A stretch of DNA of 64,000 nt, taken from contig JAFDXR010000003.1 in the NCBI GenBank assembly GCA_018267825.1, forward strand, positions 124,001-188,000, read 5' to 3'. Positions 43,783 to 52,932 of the stretch are shown one piece after another. The translations under genes and the position numbers were made by a program. The notes under the pieces were generated by a model, which made no database searches, was not told the origin of the DNA, and worked only from the letters and a program-made list of their open reading frames with translations. This DNA is from Bacteroidota bacterium (GTDB lineage: Bacteria > Bacteroidota > Bacteroidia > B-17B0 > Aurantibacillaceae). Within the stretch, counting starts at the first letter, position 1. Every line of letters starts with the position of its first letter.

Positions 43783-44916
43783 CTAAAAGAACCTGAATTT
43801 CTCAGGGAAGCTCATTTTCAGGTTAAAGTTGGCCACAAAGGTGCTTGTACCTCTTGTGGAGTTGTAATTTACGCCACCATACAGGTTCACCCAGATACCA
43901 TCATACACATTAAACTCCGACCCCATATTGAAAAGAAAGAGTTGCTGATCACCACTGGCATACTGGTATTGTGTTTCGGCAAAGCCTTTCACACGGTTGG
44001 TTCCCACGAGGTAGCGCACGGGGATGGATACATTGCTGTAAAAATTATTTTTGGATGTCCTCATCGTATCATTGAGGTTCTTAAAGCCACGGTAATTGGC
44101 CCCAATGAGCACCTGGGCGTTTTTACCGGCAGGCAATGCCAGGGTCATCCAGGCTTCGCATTTTTTAAAGAGGATATTTTTGATCAGCGTATCGGGTGAT
44201 GAGGAAGTCACACTTGTCGCAAAATCGAGCTTCACGGCATTCCAGTGATTCTTTTTATACTCGCTTTTAAATTTCTCGATTTCCTTATCGTATTGCTCAC
44301 TCCATTTTGTTTCCAGGTATTTCGCGAACTCATCGCGGTATTTACTTATAACCGTGTAATCCCAGTCGACCGAATCGGTGCTGATCCCATGATCTTTGGC
44401 AAACTCGCGCATGTGCACCTTGCGCGCATCGCTTTTATACTGATCGAGTTTACGCAGAATGTAATGATGAAAAACCGTATCGGTGGCCAGGTCTCCTTTG
44501 TTGATAAGGCTCACACGTAAACCAACTGCCATACTCCGTCCTACTTTATACAGTGCTGTATCGGTAGAGGTAGCCAATGAAATACGAATGTTATTGATCA
44601 CCTGGTGTTTCAGGTATTTTTGCAGGGTCACCGGTTTCTCCGCACGGATCAGCAATACAGGTGCAATCTCCATGGCAAAATCCTTTGGGATCACAAATGT
44701 CTTATTGTCGTAAAATTTCGAGAAAGCAACAGCAAAAGCTTTGGGCGTAGAGGGCCGCAGAATATTGGAAGGATCTGCATTCACCGATTTGAAAGCCGGA
44801 ATATCTGGCACAACAAAGTTGAGTTTCATTTTGCTGAGTGTCAGCGAATCTATATCCTGGGCCTTCACGTGAAAAACCGCAACAATAAACAAGCAGAGTG
44901 TAAAAATATGTTTCAT
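43783..44916 (-). CDS. Exported protein of unknown function, barrel-like C-terminus
   Basis: A 377-aa protein with signal peptide MKHIFTLCLFIVAVFHVKAQ. The middle (about 165-225) is charged and helical (KYRDEFAKYLETKWSEQYDK). The last roughly 150 residues alternate short amphipathic strands (VLIGANYRGFKNLNDT; GFAETQYQYASGDQQLFLFN; VNLYGGVNYNSTRG) and end FPEKFRFF with a terminal Phe, suggesting an outer-membrane barrel of moderate size. I do not recognise the family. It begins four bases after the stop of the 125-aa gene, so the two form a unit. Confidence 0.65.
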   Translation of the reverse strand: MKHIFTLCLFIVAVFHVKAQDIDSLTLSKMKLNFVVPDIPAFKSVNADPSNILRPSTPKAFAVAFSKFYDNKTFVIPKDFAMEIAPVLLIRAEKPVTLQKYLKHQVINNIRISLATSTDTALYKVGRSMAVGLRVSLINKGDLATDTVFHHYILRKLDQYKSDARKVHMREFAKDHGISTDSVDWDYTVISKYRDEFAKYLETKWSEQYDKEIEKFKSEYKKNHWNAVKLDFATSVTSSSPDTLIKNILFKKCEAWMTLALPAGKNAQVLIGANYRGFKNLNDTMRTSKNNFYSNVSIPVRYLVGTNRVKGFAETQYQYASGDQQLFLFNMGSEFNVYDGIWVNLYGGVNYNSTRGTSTFVANFNLKMSFPEKFRFF

Positions 44917-44920
44917 ACGA

Positions 44921-45298
44921 TCAGGCCGAAATCAGTTGAATAAATAGGAGCGAGTACTGTCCGTTTCCAGTAAATGTTCCGGTCTCATTTTCAAAGCCCA
45001 GTAGTTTATTATCCTGGTACACTTCCATGCGGATCTCATAATTTTTCGACACATCCGGAGTGAGCCCGTAAAACCCTGTGTCCAAAAGAAGCCTGCGGCC
45101 ATTATTATCAGCAACAGGTACAGGAAGCGTTACCTGATCATCAGCCGGGTTGGTATTATCTCCTTTCAGGATAACAGTTCCGTCGTTGCTGCCTTTTTGC
45201 CGGAGTTCAATACTGTAACTGGCATTCATGTTGCCAAGGAAAATGGCCTTCACAAGCAATGGAGACCCATTCGGGTTAAATGTAATTGTTTTCATCAT
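44921..45298 (-). CDS. Small beta-rich protein of unknown function
   Basis: A 125-aa soluble protein with no signal peptide or membrane helix. It is beta-rich (YSIELRQKGSNDGTVILKG; YEIRMEVYQDNKLLGFENE; TGTFTGNGQYSLLFIQL) and resembles a single beta-sandwich. The start has two adjacent ATGs (45298 and 45295). It is translationally close to the barrel-like gene (gap four bases). Upstream lie the two dyads at 45361-45417. I do not recognise a family, and with this length it could be missed by homology searches. Confidence 0.55.
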   Translation of the reverse strand: MMKTITFNPNGSPLLVKAIFLGNMNASYSIELRQKGSNDGTVILKGDNTNPADDQVTLPVPVADNNGRRLLLDTGFYGLTPDVSKNYEIRMEVYQDNKLLGFENETGTFTGNGQYSLLFIQLISA

Positions 45299-45397
45299 AC
45301 AAAGGGTTACAGACCGGTATTCAGAAATAGGCGGGAGCTTCTATAATAACGGTTCAATAGTTTTGTTTCAAAGAAAACAAAAAACACATGGAATTAC

Positions 45398-45417
45398 AAT
45401 AGGTAAAATTACCTATT
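45398..45417. promoter_or_regulatory. 20-bp palindrome upstream of the 44921-43783 gene pair
   Basis: AATAGGTAA AA TTACCTATT: nine-base perfect arms with a two-base centre. No T run follows, so it is not a terminator. A second inverted repeat (TTTTGTTT/AAACAAAA, 45361-45382) lies next to it. On the minus strand a -7-like TTTCTTTG lies at 45369-45376, which would put the palindrome centre near -42. Confidence 0.5.
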
Positions 45418-45447
45418 TACACAGGTGACTGTTACGTCTTAAAAATC

Positions 45448-48400
45448 TCAATAACCCAGGTTAAAATTCTCGTAAGCACCGCCATAGTTTTTCTTTACGC
45501 GGTCGTGGTGCTGCAGGTAGAACTCCTCGGCGATCTCATCAAGATATTCTTTTTCGGTCTTATCCGTCTCAATCGTTTTGGAAGTCTCCTGTACATCTAT
45601 ATCTGCGGTAAGGGTGTTTTTATCGGGCACAAAGGCGTAGGCCCATCGCAGGTTTTTGTATTTGTCTTCCGGGCGAGCAAAAACATACATTTTACCATGC
45701 TCCCATTTGTTTTTCACATCCAGGATCTTAACAAGAGTGAGCTTTTCAGGGCCTTTTTTATCGTCGGAATCGTAACTTACATAAAGTACACTCTTTTGAA
45801 TAGCAGCTTCACAGAACGCTTGCTGGTTCATGACATCCTTATTGAAGAGGTCGAGCTTTTTGAGTTTTTCCAGGTTTTTATAAAGTGCGAGCCTGGTCTC
45901 CGGTTTTTTGCTGTAATAATTCCAGATGGTATCGTTCGGATTCTCGCCTTGTTTTAAAAGCTCCAGATATGCCGACATATTAATCACATCGCTTTTCACC
46001 TTAAAGAGTTTACCGAACCAGTTGGCAACAGCCGCGTCGGTTTTATAATATGGTGCCAGCAAAATAGCGTACTTCGTCAGAAGTGACTTGGAACTGATTT
46101 CCTGGTATGAATCCTGCTTACCGGTATTTGATTGAGAACCGGTAGTTCCGTTACCGGACTGTGCCTCTCCCAGCATTGCCTGTAACTCCGCTTCGAGGTT
46201 GGCAGCAATATCGGCTGCAGCCTGCTCATCGTAGGTATTATTTTTTGTGTCGTTGCTTGAAGCATTATATCTTTTCAGTTCATAGTTTGCTTCGGTGAGG
46301 ATATTGCTCTTCCAGGTCTGGTATTCGGCTGTAGTCAGCATTTTCTTATGCACCAGTGCTGTCAGCAGATCGTAAACCGGCTCTTTGTATTCATCAAACT
46401 GCACCAGCTTCATGATGCCAGGGAACAGATTTTTGGAAAGTTCAAGTGAATCGTAAAACGTAGCGAATACATCACTCACGGTTGACTCAGAGCCCAGTAA
46501 CGGTGGTTCATTTACAAGGAGCTGCGAAATAGCCAGGTAAGCATTTTTTGTTTTCAGATAACCCAAACCTTTGATCATGCAAATCTGCAGATAGCTGCTG
46601 TCGCTGTATTGACCGTATAGTGTCTTGTATGGTGCAATGATGCGCTCATCTCCGAGGGTTCCGCCATTCACAAATAAAATAGCGCGTGATTCCTGGCTTA
46701 TTTTAGATAAATCCTTATCAGCCATGAGTTTCATAAACTCACCGATGTTATCTTTTTCAAAGTAATATTTGGAAAGCGATACTTCGGCATGTGCCTTTAT
46801 GGTTGAATCGCTGCTCCTGAGATCAGTTACCAGTTTATCGAATTTGTTGGCAAAAATATCTTTACCGATCACACTGTCCATGGGGGCATAGGTTTCCATA
46901 AAGTCTTTTGTCCAGCCTTGCATACCTATTATCGTGTCGAAAGGTGCCGATGCTGAGTAACTGGCCCCGTCCTTGAATATAAGGATAACCCGGAGAGCTC
47001 TCACAGATCCGGTATCTTTTACCGTGAACTCATATTTGTACTGTCCGTTTACCTCTGTTTTCTTTTCGTTGGTTACATAGCCGGTCGATCGTTTCACCAT
47101 GTATTTTTTCACATTATCCCATATCTCCTTTTTATTCCGCCGTTCATAGTCGTTAAATTTCTCGAACTCGATATCGATGTGTTCGCCTGATGAAGGCGAG
47201 AAATACGTTTTATTATTGTACGTGTAATCAAAGCTGTCGTCTGATTTTTTGGCAGCCGTGCTGTCTTTAAGGCGTTGGTATTCTTCTTCTACTTTCGCAT
47301 CAATATCGCTGCCTTTGTTTTCGGTGATTTCGTCTTTGGCCGTGAACATGCATACACGGTCGGTAATTACCTTGCGCTCGTTTGTATAATTAAATTCGGT
47401 GAGTTTGAATGAATCAAAAAAAGATACGGGGTACATCATCTGCGATTGCCCGATGGCATAAGCCATATAGTAGTGTACTCCTTTTATAATAAGCTTACCA
47501 TACATTTTACGATGGGTTGTGGTGTTTTCACCGGAAAACTCGATTGTCGGGAAGCCTTTACCTGAAAGGATTTTATAGGTTTGATTTGTTTTAAAACTGA
47601 AATCTTTCAGAGCGTTCCTCGATAGGATATTCAGTTCGAAGGTATCTTCCTCGATGTAGTTGAAGTCGTTGTAGTAAGCCTGGGAGACACCGTAGAATAA
47701 ACCTTTGGAACGATCGTAAGCCGTAAACACCTCGCCTTGTCCCACATTCTGGCCTCCATAGGATTTCTCATAGAAATGAACTTCGGGGGCCATTACTTCA
47801 AACCCTTTGTTTACCGGGCTGAAGAGCTTATCGCCATTGCTGCGTGGAACAAACTGAATAGAGCTGAAAAACTGTTTGGCATCGCTGCGTTTGATATATT
47901 CTGCTTTCCCACCGAGTTTGAAAATAATCAGTTCCATATCCGAAATATAAATCTGGTAACGTTGCTGATCGCCCCGGCGTGTTTCGTTGGTAATATCGTA
48001 ACCAACCCATTCGTCGTTCACTTTAATTTCGGCACGTGACAGTATTTTCCCCGGGATATTTTCATACAGGAGACTATCGATCTTCGATTTCATTTTCTGC
48101 TGATCGTAGCCATACACAGGGGCAAATGTCTTGATGCGCACCACGCTGTAAAACGAGCCATTGATCATATCTGCAAATAGCTGGAAGCTCGAATTGTTTG
48201 AGTTTGCAATCGATACCAGTTTTCCCGGTGCAGAAAAACTAAAGAGTGAATCGGCGGCGTATTGTTTTACAAATTCAACCGGTTTAAATGTCTTATCCAT
48301 TTCCTCTTTCAGCTTGTCGCCTTTTTTGCTGGATTTCGGGAATACCGGCTCAACGGTATATCCTTTCTGGCGCAGCAGTTCGATCACACCTTTTGAGCCT

Positions 48401-49230
48401 GGTAAATGGGCGGCACCTACACCTGTAAAAAGGCTTTTGGTTTTCATGATCGAATCCATGGAATGAACAAACACTTCATTGCGATCTTCCAGCAGGTATT
48501 TCTGATAGTTTTTAGTGCGTCCCGAAACGATACTTAAACTATCGAGCAGATCGAGGTTTCCCTGCCTGTAGGCATCTTCAATTTTCTCGTAGGCATTGTA
48601 CATATTTTTGTACTTCCTGTAATTATAATCGGCTTCGCCCGTTTCTTCATTCAGATCAGGAAGCTCCCCCAGCTTGCCTTTAATCATCGAGGTTCTGAAA
48701 TCTTCGAGACTTACCACTTTTTTGTTCCACTTGGAAGCTGTCTGGTAAATAAACAGGTCGATATAGGTACTCTCTTCAAAGTTCTCGTTATTGGCCCCGA
48801 AACGGTACAGAAGTCCGTTTACAACATCCGGATCAAATGCCAGCATATCGGCATACATCTTATTGTTTGGCATGTATATCTTAAATGCATTACCGTAAAA
48901 ATCGATCAGGCGGTTTGAATAGTAAGAGCGGCTGTAATTGTAATTATCAAACAGTCCGTACTTATCCATCTCGTTGATCCATGTTCCCGGGTTTGTTTCA
49001 AGCCCCACAACATCAGCACTGTTGATCGCGTCAAAAAACTGATCGGATAAATGATACACCAGTTTCTTACTGACATGCATGGTACCGTAGAGATACGAAG
49101 GCTTCGAAAGTCCATTACCGCTTATTTTCCAAAGAAGTGTCGGATATTTTGACGGTGACTGGGCTTTTACCGGAACCTGGATGCATGCACTGAAAATCAG
49201 GAATGCAGCTAACTTTTTGAGAAGAGACAT
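45448..49230 (-). CDS. Very long TraB/GumN family exported protein
   Basis: A 1260-aa protein with a signal peptide (about 1-24, ending VKAQ). Residues about 25-310 are a TraB/GumN domain: SYLYGTMHVSK (GTMH at 49-52), ADVVGLETNPGTW and SLFTGVGAAHLPGSKGVIELLRQKGY. TraB-family proteins are proposed metalloproteases or inhibitor-processing enzymes; the GxxH and ExN positions are conserved here. Typical bacterial members are 280-350 aa; this one has about 950 further residues, including a helical stretch about residues 820-1100 that may be HEAT-like (LSKYYFEKDNIGEFMKLMAD; ICMIKGLGYLKTKNAYLAIS). A Ser/Gly/Thr/Gln-rich linker follows (about 1030-1050). It is probably periplasmic. The C-terminal end is unrecognised. 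Confidence 0.85.
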   Translation of the reverse strand: MSLLKKLAAFLIFSACIQVPVKAQSPSKYPTLLWKISGNGLSKPSYLYGTMHVSKKLVYHLSDQFFDAINSADVVGLETNPGTWINEMDKYGLFDNYNYSRSYYSNRLIDFYGNAFKIYMPNNKMYADMLAFDPDVVNGLLYRFGANNENFEESTYIDLFIYQTASKWNKKVVSLEDFRTSMIKGKLGELPDLNEETGEADYNYRKYKNMYNAYEKIEDAYRQGNLDLLDSLSIVSGRTKNYQKYLLEDRNEVFVHSMDSIMKTKSLFTGVGAAHLPGSKGVIELLRQKGYTVEPVFPKSSKKGDKLKEEMDKTFKPVEFVKQYAADSLFSFSAPGKLVSIANSNNSSFQLFADMINGSFYSVVRIKTFAPVYGYDQQKMKSKIDSLLYENIPGKILSRAEIKVNDEWVGYDITNETRRGDQQRYQIYISDMELIIFKLGGKAEYIKRSDAKQFFSSIQFVPRSNGDKLFSPVNKGFEVMAPEVHFYEKSYGGQNVGQGEVFTAYDRSKGLFYGVSQAYYNDFNYIEEDTFELNILSRNALKDFSFKTNQTYKILSGKGFPTIEFSGENTTTHRKMYGKLIIKGVHYYMAYAIGQSQMMYPVSFFDSFKLTEFNYTNERKVITDRVCMFTAKDEITENKGSDIDAKVEEEYQRLKDSTAAKKSDDSFDYTYNNKTYFSPSSGEHIDIEFEKFNDYERRNKKEIWDNVKKYMVKRSTGYVTNEKKTEVNGQYKYEFTVKDTGSVRALRVILIFKDGASYSASAPFDTIIGMQGWTKDFMETYAPMDSVIGKDIFANKFDKLVTDLRSSDSTIKAHAEVSLSKYYFEKDNIGEFMKLMADKDLSKISQESRAILFVNGGTLGDERIIAPYKTLYGQYSDSSYLQICMIKGLGYLKTKNAYLAISQLLVNEPPLLGSESTVSDVFATFYDSLELSKNLFPGIMKLVQFDEYKEPVYDLLTALVHKKMLTTAEYQTWKSNILTEANYELKRYNASSNDTKNNTYDEQAAADIAANLEAELQAMLGEAQSGNGTTGSQSNTGKQDSYQEISSKSLLTKYAILLAPYYKTDAAVANWFGKLFKVKSDVINMSAYLELLKQGENPNDTIWNYYSKKPETRLALYKNLEKLKKLDLFNKDVMNQQAFCEAAIQKSVLYVSYDSDDKKGPEKLTLVKILDVKNKWEHGKMYVFARPEDKYKNLRWAYAFVPDKNTLTADIDVQETSKTIETDKTEKEYLDEIAEEFYLQHHDRVKKNYGGAYENFNLGY

Positions 49231-49339
49231 AAATTTTTAGACAAAGTATATTCCCATAAACTTAGTCATTATTCTCCATATGAAGAATAACGAAAAAGTT
49301 TTTATTCCATTATTTTTCTCCGCCCTGCTTTGCAGCGTT

Positions 49340-50506
49340 TCAGTCGATATGCAGCCCTATAACCAGTATGTCGTCGGTTTGCTCATTGTCCTGCTTCCAG
49401 TTGTTAAACGCATATTCCAGGAAAGCTTCCTGCTCGCCGGGAGTCATACCGTTCATACTCTGGATAAGATCCTTGAAGTTGCGACGGTTCAGTTTTTTAT
49501 TGTGTTGTCCACCAAACTGGTCCACATAACCATCTGTAAACAGGTAGATGTTGTCGCCGGCTTCAGCCTGTATCACCTGTTTATCAAACTTCTTGGAAAT
49601 GCCCGAATAGAATCCTATCGGGTAGCGGCTTCCACTTACCTCCAGTATGCTGCCATCCTTCCGGCTGATCAACATCGGCCTGAAAGCTCCGGCAAATTCA
49701 ATAGTTCCGGTTGTTTTATCCAGGCTAACCAGTCCTATATCCATACCATCGTTATTCTCCAGAGAATCTTTCTGATTGATGGTACCCGACAATTCCATAT
49801 CCAGCTGCGCCAGGATCTCTGCCACATCGGTGAGGCGTTTATTGATAAACACTTCCTTTAAAATGGAGTTGGCTACCATGCTCATCATCGCGCCCGGCAC
49901 ACCGTGTCCGGTACAATCGACTGCTGCTACGTACAGTTTGTTGTCGAGCTCATAAAACCAGTAGTAATCGCCACTGACAATATCCTTGGGTTTATACAGC
50001 ACAAAGCTGTCAACGCCTCTTTCCTTTAAAAATCCGGAGGAAGGCAGGATAGACTCCTGGATCCGCTGGGCATAGAAAATGCTATCGGTTATATCCTTAT
50101 TCTTGTTTTCGAGGTCTGTATATGCCTTAAGCAGACGCTGTTCGGCCTGTTTCTTATCGGTGATGTCATAGCCTATGCCTACGATCTGTTCATCGTTCAG
50201 AAAGGATACACTCCACCGGATCCATTTACGGCCCCCCTGGGCAGTACGCAATTCATTTTCAAAAATGTGTGTTGTTTGCCGTCCGGCGCTGATATGGCCC
50301 ATGAGAACCCGTTTGATTTTATAGGCTTCGGGTTCATTCACGCGGGTTTTTGTCCACCAGTTATCACCCAGCAATTGCTCGGGCCGAAAGCCCAGCATGC
50401 GGCTCACTGCGCTACTGACATACTCTACACTCCCGTCGGTGTTAAGCACCACGATCAACGTGTTTAATTTTTCCAGGATCTGCTCCTGTAAGGCAAGTTC
50501 TAACAT
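49340..50506 (-). CDS. PAS domain plus SpoIIE-type protein phosphatase
   Basis: A 388-aa cytoplasmic signalling protein. Residues about 8-125 form a PAS sensor (LIVVLNTDGSVEYVSSAVSR ... GIGYDITDKKQAEQRL). A coiled linker follows (about 125-165). Residues about 175-388 are a PP2C-like SpoIIE domain: PKDIVSGDYYWF, the metal motif DCTGHGVPGAMMS, NIYLFTDGYVDQFGG and the final TDDILVIG. SpoIIE/RsbU phosphatases act on STAS-domain anti-anti-sigma proteins, but no such partner lies in the window. No membrane helix, so a diffusible ligand is sensed. It is divergent from the PorE-like gene; a 23-bp dyad (50570) lies between the two. Confidence 0.92.
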   Translation of the reverse strand: MLELALQEQILEKLNTLIVVLNTDGSVEYVSSAVSRMLGFRPEQLLGDNWWTKTRVNEPEAYKIKRVLMGHISAGRQTTHIFENELRTAQGGRKWIRWSVSFLNDEQIVGIGYDITDKKQAEQRLLKAYTDLENKNKDITDSIFYAQRIQESILPSSGFLKERGVDSFVLYKPKDIVSGDYYWFYELDNKLYVAAVDCTGHGVPGAMMSMVANSILKEVFINKRLTDVAEILAQLDMELSGTINQKDSLENNDGMDIGLVSLDKTTGTIEFAGAFRPMLISRKDGSILEVSGSRYPIGFYSGISKKFDKQVIQAEAGDNIYLFTDGYVDQFGGQHNKKLNRRNFKDLIQSMNGMTPGEQEAFLEYAFNNWKQDNEQTDDILVIGLHID

Positions 50507-50569
50507 GGCTGTTACGTAAATGTGTTTTAATTGGAAAGGGCCTGGGAGAATGAATTAAATCATCATCCA

Positions 50570-50592
50570 ATTGTATGCAGGACACATACAAT
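50570..50592. promoter_or_regulatory. 23-bp dyad between spoIIE-like and porE-like genes
   Basis: ATTGTATG CAGGACA CATACAAT: perfect eight-base arms with a seven-base spacer. It lies 64 bases before the SpoIIE-type gene start and about 150 bases before the PorE-like gene start. With no T run it looks like a two-fold protein-binding site rather than a terminator. Confidence 0.4.
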
Positions 50593-50686
50593 AGCAAGGG
50601 CGAATATGGACACGAAAAGTCACTAGGAAGCAAAAATAAAAACAATTTTGACACTAAATCATACTTTAAAAAATTATTTAAAATTT

Positions 50687-50715
50687 TTGCACTTTATAAT
50701 AAATTATTATCTTAG
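50687..50715 (+). promoter_or_regulatory. Candidate promoter of the PorE-like gene
   Basis: TTG (50687-50689), 18 bases, then TATCTTAG (50708-50715), one base away from TAnnTTTG. Leader about 20-25 bases to the ATG at 50741. Confidence 0.45.
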
Positions 50716-50740
50716 CGACTTTAAAAGCTTAATTATCACT

Positions 50741-52861
50741 ATGAATAAACTCACTACACTTACATGCACTGCCTTTGCAGTTTTTGTTTTGGCCTTCTCG
50801 GGTTTTTCCCAGAAAAACTATCTGAAAGATGCTGATGTGGCTTATAATAACCATCAGTATTTCAATGCGATAGAACTGTACAAGGCGGCTTATCCGAAAG
50901 TAAAAAAAGGTGATGTAAAAGCCAAGATTTTATATAAAACAGCGGTTTCTTACAAAGAGATCAATGATCTGCGTGGTGCTGAAACCTACTACAATAAAGC
51001 GATTAAAGCAAAATACCCTGATCCGGCTGCAATCCTTGAATTAGCTGATGTTTTAAAAGCTCAATCGAAATATCCTGAGGCTATTGTAGAATACAATAAC
51101 TACAAAAAAGAAAAACCGGAAGATCCGCGCGGCGAGAACGGTGCAAAATCATGTGAACTGGCCCAGCAATGGAAAGACGCCAAAAACACACCTGAGAGTC
51201 GTTTCAAAGTGGAAAATATGGCTTTGATCAACTCAAAAGAATCGGATTTCTCTCCGGCTTATGCTGATAAAAAATTCACCACGCTTTACTTTACTTCTAC
51301 CCGTGATGGTGGTGTTGGTGGACAAGATCCTGTAACTGGAACCAATCACTCTGACATCTACGAAACCAAACTTGACAAAAACGGTAAATGGTCAACTCCT
51401 GCCGGTTTAGCTACAACGATCGTATCTAAAATGAATGAAGGTAGCGTGGCCGTATCTAAAAAAGGTGATGTCATGTTCATAACACGTTGTCCTGAAGCCA
51501 ACAAAAAACAATTGTACTGCCAGTTATATATGTGCAAAAAACAAGGTCCATCATGGGCTGAACCGGAGTTATTACCTTTCAACGTAGATTCAATCCCTTG
51601 CCGCCACCCTGCTATTTCTGCAGATGGTAAAACTTTATACTTCGATGCTAAATTCCCTGGTGGTTACGGCGGTAGTGATATCTGGATGAGCCAGTTCGAC
51701 TCTAAAGCCAAAACATGGGGTCAGCCGGTTAACCTGGGTCCAACTGTAAACACTGCCGGTAACGAAGGTTTCCCTTTCATTACTGACGATGATAAAACAT
51801 TATACTTCTCTTCAAACTATCACTTAGGTATGGGTGGCCTTGATATTTTCAAAGCCGATAAAGATGCCAACGGTAAATTCACCAAGGCTCCTGAAAACCT
51901 GAAATACCCATTGAACTCTGCTGCCGATGATTTCGGTATTATTTTCGAAGGTAAAAAAATGCGCGGTTACTTTACTTCTAACCGTGAAGGCGGTAAAGGA
52001 AGCGATGATATCTGGTCATTCTTCTTACCACCACTGATCTTCAACCTGAGTGGTACTGTGGTAAGTAAAGAAGGCAACGAACCTGTACAGAATGCAATCA
52101 TCCACTTAAAAGGTTCAAACGGTGATATGTTTGAAGCTAAAACCGGTGCTGATGGTAAATATACTTTCAAACTGAAAGAAAACACCTCTTACGAAGTAAC
52201 TGTTGCTACAGACAAAAACACAACTTCGGCGACTTTCAAATTAGGTTTCCTTGCAAACCCTGATTTAGGTAAACTGACTACAGTAGGTGAAAACGAATCC
52301 AAAGATTATATCAAAGATTTCGCTCTTGATCCGGTTAAAGCTGAGATCCGCTTCCCGGCTGTATTATATGCCTTAGGTAAAGCAGACCTCCTCGTTGACC
52401 CAACCGGTACCGACAAGTCTAATGATACTCACAAGCCACTTAACTCAAAAGACTCCCTTGATTTCTTATACCGTACATTAATTGAGAACCCAACTATTAT
52501 TATCGAGTTACAATCTCACACAGATAGCCGTGGTTCTGACGCGAAAAACCAGATTCTGTCTGAAGCCCGCGCTAAATCCTGCGTGGATTACCTGGTAAAC
52601 GAGAAAAAAATTCCAATTGCACGTTTACAATACAAAGGTTGGGGTGAGAAAAAATTACTGGTAAAAGACGATGTTATTGCTAAAGCAAAAACCAAAGAAG
52701 AAAAAGATGCTTTACACCAGAAAAACCGTCGTACTGTATTCCGCATCGTAAGCTGGGATTATCAGGATCCGAACGCTCCTAAATCTGACAAACCTATCTA
52801 CAAACCACAGGTTAAAGGTGAAGAAGATTCGGAAAAAATTGATGGTGGCGACGGAAACTAA
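50741..52861 (+). CDS. PorE-like OmpA-family protein (TPR, PD40 propeller, CarboxypepD-like, OmpA)
   Basis: A 706-aa exported protein with signal peptide MNKLTTLTCTAFAVFVLAFS. Order: TPR region (about 25-160, ADVAYNNHQYFNAIELYKAA); beta-propeller of PD40 repeats (about 180-440) with DIYETKLDKNGKW, GKTLYFDAKFPGGYGGSDIW and LYFSSNYHLGMGGLDIF; carboxypeptidase-regulatory-like domain (about 450-530, NLSGTVVSKEGNEPVQNAI); OmpA peptidoglycan-binding domain (about 560-690, with IELQSHTDSRG and RR(T)VFRI). This order is that of PorE, which anchors the T9SS trans-envelope complex to peptidoglycan in Porphyromonas. PorE is a lipoprotein, while this signal peptide has no lipobox. ATG at 50741 was chosen because the frame from 50648 adds 31 AT-rich residues and no signal. 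Confidence 0.87.
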   Translation: MNKLTTLTCTAFAVFVLAFSGFSQKNYLKDADVAYNNHQYFNAIELYKAAYPKVKKGDVKAKILYKTAVSYKEINDLRGAETYYNKAIKAKYPDPAAILELADVLKAQSKYPEAIVEYNNYKKEKPEDPRGENGAKSCELAQQWKDAKNTPESRFKVENMALINSKESDFSPAYADKKFTTLYFTSTRDGGVGGQDPVTGTNHSDIYETKLDKNGKWSTPAGLATTIVSKMNEGSVAVSKKGDVMFITRCPEANKKQLYCQLYMCKKQGPSWAEPELLPFNVDSIPCRHPAISADGKTLYFDAKFPGGYGGSDIWMSQFDSKAKTWGQPVNLGPTVNTAGNEGFPFITDDDKTLYFSSNYHLGMGGLDIFKADKDANGKFTKAPENLKYPLNSAADDFGIIFEGKKMRGYFTSNREGGKGSDDIWSFFLPPLIFNLSGTVVSKEGNEPVQNAIIHLKGSNGDMFEAKTGADGKYTFKLKENTSYEVTVATDKNTTSATFKLGFLANPDLGKLTTVGENESKDYIKDFALDPVKAEIRFPAVLYALGKADLLVDPTGTDKSNDTHKPLNSKDSLDFLYRTLIENPTIIIELQSHTDSRGSDAKNQILSEARAKSCVDYLVNEKKIPIARLQYKGWGEKKLLVKDDVIAKAKTKEEKDALHQKNRRTVFRIVSWDYQDPNAPKSDKPIYKPQVKGEEDSEKIDGGDGN

Positions 52862-52885
52862 TTAAGCTTTAAAATCAAAATATAT

Positions 52886-52917
52886 AAAAACCCTCCCGAG
52901 TTCCGGGAGGGTTTTTT
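52886..52917 (+). terminator. Intrinsic terminator after the PorE-like gene
   Basis: Arms CCCTCCCG and CGGGAGGG with loop AGTTC, an A run before and TTTTTT after. It lies 24 bases past the stop of the PorE-like gene and just before comEC, implying that comEC is poorly read through or has another promoter. Confidence 0.93.
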
Positions 52918-52932
52918 GTTTTTATACATCTC

